Notes: a model not told the origin generated them from the letters alone. Counted from the stretch's first letter, positions 1 through 7,731 are shown. The stretch: DNA of 12,006 bases from Bdellovibrionaceae bacterium UBA2316 (GCA_002345205.1 DDVI01000147.1:1-12006), one strand, 5' to 3'. Numbers and translations are program-made.

Positions 1-2
1 TT

Positions 3-2033
3 TGGCAGTGCGCCCTAATTAGTACGCCGTCTCTAGATAGTTTAGAAAAATTTAGTTTAGCCCTGGGGTTTGATTGCGAATTCTTTTACTTTGATGAAAT
101 CCCGCAAAATGAAACAATTTGGCCATTCATCGTTCATCAAGATAGTGGGTTAAAAATCGTTTTCGCTACGATGGACGATGATGCCATCGTAGGCGATCCT
201 GAAAGTGGTTTAGTAACAGTTACTAGTTTATCAGAGTTACAGTCTCGTCGCGTGGATAAACGCGCGATATGTCTGTCGCCGGGTAAGGGAATTAAAAAAC
301 GGCCGGATCCAGATGTTCCGACAGAATCATTTGTTTCCATGTTATTTGAGCACAAAAAATGGGTCGGCTTGTTTTTCGCAGCTGGTATATTGGGATATCT
401 TTTTGAATTGTTACTACCGGTATTGATCCAGTATTTATTTGATAGCGTGATCATAAATCGAGAGACTCAATTACTGGGCCCAATTATTGGTGTGTATTTA
501 TTCTTTTCGATTACTAGCAGTTGGTTAAGCAACTTTAGTCAAAAATTAACGTCCGACATAGGTGCTAACTTTGTTTTAAGTTTAAAAAATAGAATTTTAA
601 AGCGAGTTTCTATTTTGCCAATCGAAACGTTTCGCGGGTTTGGTACTTCTGGGGTACTTAGTCGTATTGCCGAAGTCGATCAGATGGGGCAGGTTCTGAC
701 TTCTGGCGTATTTAGTAGTATTTTGAGCCTATTTTTAATTTTTGGTTCATTAAGTGTGCTTTGGTTATATCATCCAACATTGGTATTCGTTGTTATTGCC
801 GCCGTACCATTTGAAATGTTGTTTTCTTACTTGTTTAGAGATCGTATCGAGCGCTTAAAATTTGATGATTCGCGTATTCGTTCTCAAGAGAACCGGATGT
901 TGATGGAACACTTCACGTCGGCCGAAGACATGAAGTCATTAAAGGGCCAGCTGACAACCCGCTGGCGCTGGGAAATTTTAGCCGCCTCCGCTGCAAAAAA
1001 TATCAAACAATTAGGTGTGGTGAACGCTTTATTCCAAGTCATCCACTTTGTCGTAGCGGAAGGAGTCAAGATCTTCTGTTTACTGATCGCACTTAAGATG
1101 TATACTGAGGGTGCGCTTTCGTTAGGGCAAGTTATTGGTACTTCGTTCCTAGTGCCTAAGATATTTTCCCCATTACAAATGTTATCGACGAATTTTTTTC
1201 AGTATTTGTCGATACGTCCGACATTGTCGATGATTAATGATTTCATCTATGCACCGGTAGAATTACTAGATGATGAACCTGTTGCTTCAAACCAGGAAAA
1301 ACTAATGGGCGGAATCGAATTCCAAAATGTTGAATTTAGTTATGACCTGAATCCAACTTTGAAGTCGGTGAACTTTAGGATCAACCCCGGTGAAAAAGTA
1401 GTTATCTTGGGACCGACCGGTTCGGGCAAATCGGCTATCGCTAATTTAATGGCTGGTTTATATGAACCCAATGCAGGTAGTGTGGTGTTAGATGGCCGTC
1501 GCGCTGATCAGTGGCCACTATCATTTATTCGATCTTCGTTTGGGTTAGTTTCACAAGAAGGATCACTATTTGGTGGTACGATCGTGGAAAATATCGCCTT
1601 AGGTGATTCGTCTCCTGATTTTGAAAAAGTACAACGGGTTGCTGAAATTGTCGAAATGGACGACGAGATCCTGGCTAAACCAGGTGGTTATGATTTTGTA
1701 TTGCAGCCGGGTGGCCTAGGTGTGAGTGAAGGGCAAAAACAGCGCCTTCTGATTGCACGCGCTTTATATCATGATCCGTCGATACTGTTATTTGATGAAG
1801 CTACTAGTTACCTTGATCCAAGCTTAGAAAAGCGAATTGTAGAACGCGTACTGCGTTTATACCACGAAAAGACTATCGTATTCATTACACATCGAACACA
1901 TTTAGCCACGCGAGTAGACAAGGTTCTGTATCTAGAAGCTGGTAAGTTGGCCGAAGGCGGTCATCACCAAGATCTAATCAGCCACGGCCAACGTTATTAT
2001 GATTTCTATGTATCCCATTTAGGGGTTGGTTAG
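3..2033 (+). CDS. Peptidase-like (C39-like) ABC exporter, ATP-binding/permease protein, 5' end outside window
   Basis: Inner-membrane exporter of the RaxB/CvaB/HlyB class, which moves peptides or proteins out of the cell as a homodimer. The frame is open to the left edge (676 visible codons), so ATG 171 is internal. Codons 1 to about 95 look like the end of a C39 domain (VHQD, then GDPESG holding the catalytic-Asp DP motif). However, the position of the catalytic His (usually N-H-F-V-V) reads G-L-K-I-V, so it should not cleave leaders. A six-helix membrane domain follows (TMs from about residues 65, 105, 185, 205, 285 and 305, counting from ATG 171). The ATPase domain has Walker A GPTGSGKS (414-421), Q-loop Q462, signature VSEGQ (518-522, a departure from LSGGQ), Walker B ILLFDE (538-543) and H-loop H574. 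The substrate is unknown. The gene ends 7 bp from a convergent acidic ORF. Confidence 0.93.
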   Translation, partial: WQCALISTPSLDSLEKFSLALGFDCEFFYFDEIPQNETIWPFIVHQDSGLKIVFATMDDDAIVGDPESGLVTVTSLSELQSRRVDKRAICLSPGKGIKKRPDPDVPTESFVSMLFEHKKWVGLFFAAGILGYLFELLLPVLIQYLFDSVIINRETQLLGPIIGVYLFFSITSSWLSNFSQKLTSDIGANFVLSLKNRILKRVSILPIETFRGFGTSGVLSRIAEVDQMGQVLTSGVFSSILSLFLIFGSLSVLWLYHPTLVFVVIAAVPFEMLFSYLFRDRIERLKFDDSRIRSQENRMLMEHFTSAEDMKSLKGQLTTRWRWEILAASAAKNIKQLGVVNALFQVIHFVVAEGVKIFCLLIALKMYTEGALSLGQVIGTSFLVPKIFSPLQMLSTNFFQYLSIRPTLSMINDFIYAPVELLDDEPVASNQEKLMGGIEFQNVEFSYDLNPTLKSVNFRINPGEKVVILGPTGSGKSAIANLMAGLYEPNAGSVVLDGRRADQWPLSFIRSSFGLVSQEGSLFGGTIVENIALGDSSPDFEKVQRVAEIVEMDDEILAKPGGYDFVLQPGGLGVSEGQKQRLLIARALYHDPSILLFDEATSYLDPSLEKRIVERVLRLYHEKTIVFITHRTHLATRVDKVLYLEAGKLAEGGHHQDLISHGQRYYDFYVSHLGVG

Positions 2034-2040
2034 TTAAATA

Positions 2041-2385
2041 CTATTTGCTTTGATCAAAGCGCGCAACGATATCTGTCGGTAAGCTATCTACCGAAGCCAC
2101 ATGTGATGCGTCTATCGAGTTATGGACATAAGGGTTACCTTCGCTATCAAACTGGACAGCGTCTGTTTGCGCGATAAATTCTGATACGGGTTCTTGTGAG
2201 GCTAAATGTTGAGTTTCATCAGTGAAGCCCTGTAGGGACGATAATACTGCGATATCTGCAAAACCATTTTGTGAGCTATACATTGAGTTATCTGACTCAA
2301 CTTGTGTAGCTTCTGGTGTGATACCTAGGTGATTAGCTGAATCTACTTCCATTTGAAATTTATAGTCATTTTCGTCACCGAACAT
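2041..2385 (-). CDS. Small, strongly acidic protein of unknown function
   Basis: I do not recognise this 114-aa protein. It is rich in Ser, Asp and Glu, has only two Lys and one Arg, and has no Cys, no membrane segment and no signal peptide. It has no double-glycine leader either. The ATG at 2385 follows a G-rich Shine-Dalgarno-like run (GGGGG, 5 nt upstream), and an extended -10 box lies about 35 nt upstream, which supports real expression. It converges on the C39-like ABC exporter with only 7 bp between the stop codons. A secreted substrate or accessory of that exporter is possible, since type I substrates are often acidic and leaderless, but that is inference from position alone. Confidence 0.6.
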   Translation of the reverse strand: MFGDENDYKFQMEVDSANHLGITPEATQVESDNSMYSSQNGFADIAVLSSLQGFTDETQHLASQEPVSEFIAQTDAVQFDSEGNPYVHNSIDASHVASVDSLPTDIVARFDQSK

Positions 2386-2418
2386 GTAACCCCCAATTTA
2401 AGTTTATTTACTGATACC

Positions 2419-2427
2419 AGTATAACA
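2419..2427 (-). promoter_or_regulatory. Extended -10 promoter for the acidic 114-aa gene
   Basis: On the minus strand the sequence reads TGTTATACT, a TGn extended -10 followed by a 5/6 match to TATAAT. Transcription would start near 2412, giving a leader of about 27 nt with the G-rich ribosome site. There is no good -35 box, which an extended -10 can tolerate. Confidence 0.45.
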
Positions 2428-2515
2428 AAAGCAAAAGGGATAGAAAGGGCAGGGATCAAAATAAGACACGTATTGCTTTGGGATTTGCTACTGGATTTTA
2501 GGTAGTTAGCGAAGT

Positions 2516-2540
2516 CACCTGTCACTGTGGTAGACAGGTG
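2516..2540. repeat. Perfect 8-bp inverted repeat, 9-nt loop
   Basis: CACCTGTC (2516-2523) and GACAGGTG (2533-2540) are exact reverse complements. The repeat lies just past the 3' end of the minus-strand exported-protein gene. No T-tract follows in that gene's direction, so it is either a weak terminator, an mRNA 3'-end stabiliser or an operator. Confidence 0.45.
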
Positions 2541-2573
2541 TTTCGTGGGGTGACGAGTTTCTATTAGGTTATT

Positions 2574-3035
2574 TTAGTATCGAAATGACGGCGACCAGCG
2601 AGAATTCTTTTTGAAGCGCATTTCCAAAAGATCGTTAGCTTGGGTGCAAAAAAATCCTGCCGGAGTCTCCAAAAGAAGGTCGCCGTTTTCAATACGAAAT
2701 CGGTTTTGAATCGCGGGCTTATCTGTCACTACCGTACCTGCTGGGCAGCCACTGCTGACTTTTGATTGTTGGGCTCCGAACTGAAGTAAATCGCCAGCGA
2801 TTTCATAAGACCCTTCACTCGTCAGAATGCAATTCGGCATAAGAACCATGCTTTGACTTACTGTTTTATTGTCGAACGCCAGCGTTACGCTGTCCAAAAT
2901 AGGTTTGATTTTAGAAGATATTGGCCCTGATAGTTTGCATTGAGAACTGGTGTTCATCCATGCGCCAGTCAAATTAACGGAAGCACCACCTAAAAGCGGA
3001 GCGAAGACCATAGTCATTAATAATATTTTTCTCAT
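2574..3035 (-). CDS. Exported four-cysteine protein, possibly lipocalin-like
   Basis: This 153-aa protein starts at ATG 3035, chosen because GAGAGG lies 5 nt upstream; a TTG 21 nt earlier in frame has no such site. The N-terminus is a Sec signal peptide (MRK, then a hydrophobic stretch to A-P-L-L-G-G-A-S, with cleavage likely near residue 18-19). The mature part opens with L-T-G-A-W, resembling the G-x-W start of lipocalin-like beta-barrels, and has alternating short beta-prone strands. Four cysteines (33, 69, 97, 130) could form two disulfides in the periplasm. There is no lipobox Cys. The lipocalin resemblance is weak and the function is unknown. The gene is divergent from the downstream lipoprotein operon. 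Confidence 0.75.
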   Translation of the reverse strand: MRKILLMTMVFAPLLGGASVNLTGAWMNTSSQCKLSGPISSKIKPILDSVTLAFDNKTVSQSMVLMPNCILTSEGSYEIAGDLLQFGAQQSKVSSGCPAGTVVTDKPAIQNRFRIENGDLLLETPAGFFCTQANDLLEMRFKKNSRWSPSFRY

Positions 3036-3346
3036 TAAAACCTCTCTGTTGTTCAAGTTGTTCGCTTGATAGCATAAACATTTGGTATTGAAAATAGGTT
3101 ATTTAATAGAATGTTCGCTAAAATGCGAACTTGGGGATTGTTTTTCTAGGCGAATATGAATGTATCGCCATGAGACACGTTCGCAAAAATAGTCATCTTT
3201 CGACGGAGAACAACACTTTGGTATTTCGTTTCATGTTGAGATTACCTTGCGCATTTCAGTACATAGCTCAGTTGGCACGCCTCTTAAAAGTGGTACGGGA
3301 ATAGCACAATATCTAGACAAAGCCCTTCAAAATGAAGGAGGAGTAT
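3036..3346. other. 311-bp divergent intergenic region with GTTCGC motifs
   Basis: This gap lies between the minus-strand exported protein and the plus-strand lipoprotein operon. It contains a hairpin GTTCGC-6 nt-GCGAAC (3113-3130) and two further GTTCGC copies at 3060-3065 and 3179-3184. A tRNA D-arm-like string (TAGCTCAGTTGG, near 3266) is present without the rest of a tRNA. I see no convincing -35/-10 pair for either flanking gene and no supported ORF. Confidence 0.5.
3113..3130. repeat. Inverted repeat GTTCGC / GCGAAC, 6-nt loop
   Basis: This is a perfect 6-bp stem with loop TAAAAT between divergent genes. Two more GTTCGC half-sites flank it, so a regulator binding site is conceivable; a simple hairpin is equally possible. 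Confidence 0.4.
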
Positions 3347-4108
3347 ATGAAAAAACAGTTACTATTATTAGCAGTTCTAGCGTCGATGGTTGGTGTCGGT
3401 TGTTCTAATAAAACAAACACGGCAACTCCGCCAGTTACGGATACTCCGGTTGTCACTAACCCGGTTGACCCAGGCACGCCAAGTGGTGGAGGAACCGACG
3501 GTGGATTATCAGATTCTGATGGTGATGTGGTTACATTCATACCAGTGGATTTTGCGACATTTAATTCCTACGTAGGGACACATCCTTTAAATAGTCCAAA
3601 GAACATCAAGATTTCTGTTGATCTAAAAAACAACGGATCTTTACGATATTACGGTGCGATCAAGATCTCTTACGAAGATAATGGTCAATCCTATCAAGGG
3701 ACATTTGAATCAGGTGAAGGTAAAAACCAAAGCATCAGCGGATTAAAAGACAACGATGTGATGGAGTCTGTCTATAACTACTGGTTTAGTAAAGACGGTA
3801 AAACTGTATTCACAGGCATGTTCCAAGATCAATACGGTTCAATTATCCTAGTAATCGACAAAACGATCGATCAAGGTGACGGACAAGGTACTGGTTATGT
3901 CAGTGGTTCCGTGTACTTTAAGAACTTTGCACAATCGATGGCGCAACAAAGTCCCTATCGCAAATGCTGGTTTATCTACGCAGGTCCATATGATTGTCGT
4001 TCAACTGAGATCATGAACAAGAGCGCTTTGTATCCAACGACGGATCAAGGGTACAGAAAGCTTGGAACATTTACTGGTTTATCGAAAGCAAACGCATTTA
4101 ATTTATAA
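3347..4108 (+). CDS. Lipoprotein with Pro/Thr-rich linker, unknown function
   Basis: This 253-aa protein starts at ATG 3347, with AGGAGG 6-7 nt upstream; the ATG at 3332 merely precedes the ribosome site and would encode it. The signal peptide MKKQLLLLAVLASMVGVGC ends in a lipobox (V-G-V-G-C, Cys19), followed by S-N-K, so it should be lipidated. Residue 21 to about 60 form a Pro/Thr/Gly-rich flexible linker (TPPVTDTPVVTNPVDPG). A soluble domain rich in Tyr, Ser and Gly then contains repeated strand-like segments and a late Cys pair (around K-C-W and Y-D-C-R). I recognise no family. It is followed after 29 bp by a second lipoprotein gene, so the two are probably co-transcribed and may act together at the envelope. 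Confidence 0.85.
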   Translation: MKKQLLLLAVLASMVGVGCSNKTNTATPPVTDTPVVTNPVDPGTPSGGGTDGGLSDSDGDVVTFIPVDFATFNSYVGTHPLNSPKNIKISVDLKNNGSLRYYGAIKISYEDNGQSYQGTFESGEGKNQSISGLKDNDVMESVYNYWFSKDGKTVFTGMFQDQYGSIILVIDKTIDQGDGQGTGYVSGSVYFKNFAQSMAQQSPYRKCWFIYAGPYDCRSTEIMNKSALYPTTDQGYRKLGTFTGLSKANAFNL

Positions 4109-4137
4109 AAAGATAAGTATTTAAATTAGGAGATATT

Positions 4138-4794
4138 ATGGAAACGAAAAACTATTTTACAAAGAGTAATTGGAAAACAAAAACGTTCCAGTTCGCAGGA
4201 TTGATTGCAATCTCTTTTGCAGTTTTAATTTCCTGCCAGAAGAAAAGCGATTCGGGCACTGTCTATGCGACACCGGCTCCGATTGTAAACAATAACGGTA
4301 TTGTCGGAAACTGTGCCGGTTGTAACTTTGCGCAAACCCAGTTGGCTCAACCGATTTCCCGAAGTAGCTATTTTACAATTCAGTGGAATATGCTAGGGGA
4401 CCAAGCCGTGATTCAACAATTGCAATACAACTACGGCGGTTATAGCTCGGCTAAAAACTATGTTGGTCAAATCGTACTTACAGGAACTATGAATGTTACG
4501 ACTCCAATTACTTCGGGTTACGGATATGGTTGCCAGATACCTGTTGGCCAGTATCAAATTACTAATTACAACCAAGTGGGACAAATGACTTCGGGTGGCT
4601 TCTTGAGTACCATGCAGTTAGTAGCTACTGGTAATGGTGTTCAGATTCTATTTACACTTTCGAACGGTATGATCGGTGATCTTAACGGTTCAGGGCAAAT
4701 TACCCACATTAATGGGATGTTGATTCCGACCACGGGCGTAGTAAACGGACAGCAGGTAACATGCAGTGACCCTGGTTTTTACGTAACGTACTAG
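4138..4794 (+). CDS. Lipoprotein, second gene of a lipoprotein pair
   Basis: This 218-aa protein has an unusually long basic n-region (about 18 residues), a hydrophobic core and a lipobox V-L-I-S-C with Cys33 followed by Q-K-K. It should be a lipoprotein. The ATG at 4138 has AGGAG 6-7 nt upstream. The mature part is Asn/Gln/Gly/Tyr-rich and has a C-x-x-C motif (N-C-A-G-C) plus two more cysteines, one near G-Y-G-C-Q and one near the C-terminus. The composition suggests an extended beta structure. I recognise no family. It sits 29 bp after the first lipoprotein gene and is followed by a long hairpin, which suggests a two-gene operon. Confidence 0.85.
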   Translation: METKNYFTKSNWKTKTFQFAGLIAISFAVLISCQKKSDSGTVYATPAPIVNNNGIVGNCAGCNFAQTQLAQPISRSSYFTIQWNMLGDQAVIQQLQYNYGGYSSAKNYVGQIVLTGTMNVTTPITSGYGYGCQIPVGQYQITNYNQVGQMTSGGFLSTMQLVATGNGVQILFTLSNGMIGDLNGSGQITHINGMLIPTTGVVNGQQVTCSDPGFYVTY

Positions 4795-4826
4795 AGTTTG
4801 AACATTATAAATTTGGAGAAATAAAA

Positions 4827-4860
4827 AAACGCGTTCATCAATACAATGATGAGCGCGTTT
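4827..4860. terminator. 14-bp stem hairpin ending the lipoprotein operon
   Basis: AAACGCGTTCATCA pairs with TGATGAGCGCGTTT around a 6-nt loop (one G-U pair). It lies about 30 nt after the second lipoprotein stop. The plus strand gives only TTT after the stem. The A-run before it makes the better T-tract on the minus strand, so it may work in both directions. Confidence 0.75.
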
Positions 4861-4921
4861 GTGCATTCACACGCTGTGGCTTGGATTGCTCTTTCAGAGA
4901 GCATTTCAAGGTGGAATAATA

Positions 4922-4941
4922 AACCACTTTGGAACCACTTT
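4922..4941. repeat. Tandem 11-bp direct repeat (AACCACTTT)
   Basis: AACCACTTT occurs at 4922-4930 and again at 4933-4941, an 11-bp period that puts both copies on the same DNA face. It lies about 60 bp upstream of the recombinase -35 box, where an activator could bind; the role is inferred. Confidence 0.4.
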
Positions 4942-5003
4942 AACTTTTAAGAATCTGTCATTTCGTCGATTGAATATTCAAAGAAATCATAAAAATGAAC
5001 TCA

Positions 5004-5032
5004 TTGACTTTAGAGTTATTTGTAATTCTAAT
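5004..5032 (+). promoter_or_regulatory. Sigma-70-type promoter placing the start site on the recombinase ATG
   Basis: TTGACT (5004-5009), a 17-nt spacer and TCTAAT (5027-5032) give 5/6 matches to both consensus boxes at ideal spacing. Six nucleotides later is the ATG at 5039, where transcription would begin, giving a leaderless mRNA. This fits the lack of a Shine-Dalgarno sequence before that ATG. Confidence 0.6.
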
Positions 5033-5038
5033 GCTTAT

Positions 5039-5953
5039 ATGGAATTAAATTTGTGGGTTGAATTTTTTGAAGAGTTGCAAAATGTGAGAGGTCGATCTCA
5101 AAACACCATCATGGCCTATCGCCGTGATTTAGAACTTTGGATTAAGTTTAAACAGCAGAATCCAACAGCGCCAGTGATCAACTTCTACGAATATATGAAG
5201 AATGAAAACCTATCTCCTCGCTCGCAAGCGCGGGTGATTTCATCTATCCGAACGTATTTCCGTTTCTGTGAATCAAAAGGGATTAAATCTCCGGAGCTTC
5301 GTGAATTAAAGCCACCTAAAATCAAACTGTCTCTGCCGAAATCTTTAACTCAAGAAGAATTTCAGCGTTTATTTGAAGCGTGCGTGGTTCCTGACGCAAA
5401 TAAAACGTCACGTAATCGTTTAACATTGCTTTTATTGTACGGATTGGGATGCCGAGTTACTGAGCTGACTGGTTTAAATGTAAATGATTTTAACCCTACG
5501 GACCGCTGGGTCAAAATCTTGGGTAAAGGTAACAAAGAGCGCTTGGTTCCCGTTACTGAAAAGTTAGCAGAAAGCTTAAGCTACTACCTAAAAGAAGTGC
5601 GTCAGCACCTGATCAAGGATGCGACGCCGTCGTTATTGATCAATGATCGTGGCAATCGTCCTTCACGTGTGGATGTTTGGCGCTGGTTAGACGCATGGTC
5701 ATCGCGTGCCGAATTCCCTGAAACTGTTAATCCACATCGCTTTAGACACGGTTGTGCGACTGCATTATTAGAAGGTGGCGCGGATTTACGTTCTATCCAA
5801 ATGTTATTGGGTCACGCAAGTATCCAAACAACACAGGTGTACACAACAGTGACGGCGAAAAGCTTGAACCAAACGATCGATGAACATCACCCACTTAGCG
5901 GTGTTGAAAACGATGCGGCTCCGGCTCGTAAGCCTGAACTTGATAGTCTTTAA
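5039..5953 (+). CDS. Tyrosine recombinase of the XerC/XerD family
   Basis: Cytoplasmic site-specific recombinase; the family resolves chromosome dimers at dif with FtsK, and relatives move genetic elements. The length of 304 aa equals the Xer norm of about 300. Residues 1-90 form the SAM-like core-binding domain (S-x-N-T-I-x-A-Y-R-R-D-L). The catalytic domain carries R139 (G-C-R-V-T-E-L), K163 (L-G-K-G-N-K-E-R), H233 and R236 (P-H-R-F-R-H-G), H259 (L-L-G-H-A) and nucleophile Y268 (T-T-Q-V-Y). The spacings match E. coli XerD residue for residue. ATG 5039 is chosen because it gives family length and sits on the predicted transcription start; the frame is open further up but the upstream residues are not Xer-like. 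A housekeeping XerC or XerD role is likely; an element integrase is less so. It ends at a strong hairpin. Confidence 0.93.
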   Translation: MELNLWVEFFEELQNVRGRSQNTIMAYRRDLELWIKFKQQNPTAPVINFYEYMKNENLSPRSQARVISSIRTYFRFCESKGIKSPELRELKPPKIKLSLPKSLTQEEFQRLFEACVVPDANKTSRNRLTLLLLYGLGCRVTELTGLNVNDFNPTDRWVKILGKGNKERLVPVTEKLAESLSYYLKEVRQHLIKDATPSLLINDRGNRPSRVDVWRWLDAWSSRAEFPETVNPHRFRHGCATALLEGGADLRSIQMLLGHASIQTTQVYTTVTAKSLNQTIDEHHPLSGVENDAAPARKPELDSL

Positions 5954-5965
5954 TTATCTATAAAT

Positions 5966-6008
5966 CGAACACGAAATTCCAGTTTCGTGTTCGTACTTAA
6001 GTTTTTTT
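5966..6008 (+). terminator. 11-bp perfect hairpin with downstream T-run
   Basis: CGAACACGAAA (5966-5976) pairs exactly with TTTCGTGTTCG (5983-5993) around a 6-nt loop. Seven Ts follow at 6002-6008 after a short spacer. It lies 13 nt after the recombinase stop and should end that transcript, although the T-run is set back from the stem. Confidence 0.75.
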
Positions 6009-6048
6009 CTTTATAAGTCCTTTTTTAAATTTGCAGTTCCCAGTCGCT

Positions 6049-7512
6049 ATGAAAGTTATTGGCTATAGTCAGCGGCACAAAGAATGGTTACCTGTTGAAG
6101 TTGAAGTCAGTTTTGTTCCCGGTTTGCCTCAGATTCATCTGATCGGGCAACCGGATTCGATCCTTAAGGAAAGTCTGATCAAATTAAAAAGTGTTCTTAG
6201 GCTGCTGGATGTCGATATGCCGAAAGGTCGCCAGATTATCGTGAATTTGCGAGGCGGGGACTTTAAAAAGAAATCTCTGGATCTGGAATTACCGATCTTG
6301 GTAGCTATACTGTACGGGCTTGGAGCCATTGATTTTTCAGAATGTAATGAACTCTGTGCGCATGGTGAAATCAGTTTAGAAGGAAAAATTTTTTCGTCAG
6401 ATTTGTTATTGATTAAAAAATCAGTCGGGGATCGAAGGCTGCTTACAGGATTCCATCCAGATGGTTTGCTAAATGAAAATCATGCACAATTTCTAAATGT
6501 TAAAGATGTACTTTCAACATATTCAGCAAGTGAACCGAGTGTGGGTAACTCTAAGAAATCCACAACAACAGTGCCGGATTCCTATAACGTATTTTCCAAT
6601 CGTGTACTGGCTCCCGAGTTTGAAAAAGATCCCAAGCAAGTTTGGTTCACGGATGAAGAACGCGAACTTTTAAAGGTAGTCAGTTTAGGACGACATTCAT
6701 TATTGCTAATGGGCCCGCGTGGTTTAGGAAAGTCGACGTTGGCGGAATCCTTAAATTATTTGGCAGAACCCCCGGACGAAGAAACCTTCCTTCATCAGAT
6801 GAAGTACTTTTTTGTCGAAGAGGGACGTTACTGGCGGCCATTCGTTCACCCTCATCATTCTATTTCCCACTTAGCGTTGATTGGGGGAGGGACGCAATGT
6901 TTGCCAGGCGAAATCACGCGGGCCCACGGCGGTATTTTGTTAATGGATGAATTTCTGGAGTTTGATCCTAAATGTCAGGAAGCTTTGCGCGAACCTATGC
7001 AGACCAAAAATATTCACTTGGCTCGGGGGCAGAAGTACCAGAAATACGACTGCGATTTTCATCTGGTGGCTACAACTAACCTGTGCCCGTGTGGACAATG
7101 GCTGCCGGGTAAGGCTGTGGATTGCGCTTATTCGCATAGCCGATGTAGTAAATACCGAGATAAATTATCAGGGCCTGTAATTGATCGATTTCATATTCTG
7201 ACGTTTATGAGGCCATCTAAGAAAAAACAAAAAGTGCATTCGCTGGCCTCTATTGCGCAGGAAGTGGCTCGGTTGCGTGTTGATTTTAACGATCAAAGGC
7301 AATCACTAGAATTTAGCACGTCGTATTTATCGCAAGGGCTTAAACAACGATTGGATAATGAACTCAGCTCCCTGCGACGGCTTAATGCTTCTGTCGAAGT
7401 GGCGAAAACTCTATGTGTCGTCCGGGGGAAAAACAAGATCGATGATGATCTTATAACGGGTGCATTGGATTATACATGGCGCCCTTTTTTAGACCTTAAG
7501 ACCCTATCTTAG
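6049..7512 (+). CDS. comM: ComM/YifB-type Mg-chelatase-like AAA+ ATPase
   Basis: ComM is a hexameric branch-migration helicase that helps integrate incoming DNA during natural transformation. The 487-aa length fits the family (about 500). The N-terminal ChlI-like domain is visible (P-V-E-V-E-V, G-L-P, the G-x-P-D motif and K-E-S). The AAA+ core has Walker A GPRGLGKS (222-229), Walker B GILLMDE (295-301), a Cys cluster (N-L-C-P-C-G at about 345-350, with later Cys near 359 and 366) and the S-G-P-V-I-D-R Arg finger (R380). The Mg_chelatase C-terminal helices follow. Typical members read NPCPCG; the Leu here is a small departure. Neither ATG 6049 nor an in-frame TTG at 6031 has a ribosome site; ATG is preferred and lines up with E. 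coli ComM. The linker at about 155-180 is low-complexity. The gene lies next to the Xer gene but behind a terminator. Confidence 0.88.
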   Translation: MKVIGYSQRHKEWLPVEVEVSFVPGLPQIHLIGQPDSILKESLIKLKSVLRLLDVDMPKGRQIIVNLRGGDFKKKSLDLELPILVAILYGLGAIDFSECNELCAHGEISLEGKIFSSDLLLIKKSVGDRRLLTGFHPDGLLNENHAQFLNVKDVLSTYSASEPSVGNSKKSTTTVPDSYNVFSNRVLAPEFEKDPKQVWFTDEERELLKVVSLGRHSLLLMGPRGLGKSTLAESLNYLAEPPDEETFLHQMKYFFVEEGRYWRPFVHPHHSISHLALIGGGTQCLPGEITRAHGGILLMDEFLEFDPKCQEALREPMQTKNIHLARGQKYQKYDCDFHLVATTNLCPCGQWLPGKAVDCAYSHSRCSKYRDKLSGPVIDRFHILTFMRPSKKKQKVHSLASIAQEVARLRVDFNDQRQSLEFSTSYLSQGLKQRLDNELSSLRRLNASVEVAKTLCVVRGKNKIDDDLITGALDYTWRPFLDLKTLS

Positions 7513-7563
7513 GAAAGGGGAGGAGCGGTAGGGTTCACATGAATGGTCTACCTTAGCAGAAAA

Positions 7564-7591
7564 AGCCTGGGGGACTTTTGAATCCCAGGCT
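7564..7591. terminator. 8-bp GC-rich hairpin after the ComM-like gene
   Basis: AGCCTGGG (7564-7571) pairs with CCCAGGCT (7584-7591). It lies about 50 nt past the ComM-like stop. Five As precede it, so the T-tract is better on the minus strand; it probably ends the ComM transcript or works in both directions. Confidence 0.6.
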
Positions 7592-7665
7592 AATTAATTG
7601 AATTTGAAAGACTTTTTGCGTTATTGAGCCGTCATGCTTAGGGTCTGAGCAGCTCAAAAAACGAA

Positions 7666-7693
7666 TTAGACTTTTAAGGCGAGCAGGTATAAG
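7666..7693 (+). promoter_or_regulatory. Candidate tRNA-Cys promoter
   Basis: TTAGAC (7666-7671), a 16-nt spacer and TATAAG (7688-7693) precede the tRNA by about 38 nt. The -10 is a 5/6 match and the -35 is weak. The transcription start would be near 7700. Confidence 0.4.
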
Positions 7694-7731
7694 GTGGTAT
7701 TTCCTTTTGCACGATTTTAAAAAAAATCAAT

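Noticed and set aside
2343..2525. Minus-strand 60-codon frame with a hydrophobic stretch
   Set aside because: It has a GTG start without a ribosome site and overlaps the promoter and start of the acidic gene in another frame.
3262..3304. tRNA-like string TAGCTCAGTTGG followed by CGGGAATAGC
   Set aside because: The D-arm lacks its pairing partner, and no anticodon arm, T-loop or acceptor stem can be drawn; chance or a remnant at most.
3332..3346. Earlier ATG for the first lipoprotein
   Set aside because: Its five extra codons are the ribosome-binding site itself; the second ATG has correct spacing and a normal signal peptide.
4859..5038. Upstream extension of the recombinase by 60 codons
   Set aside because: The residues do not resemble the family, the region contains the promoter and repeats, and the start would lie in the preceding hairpin.
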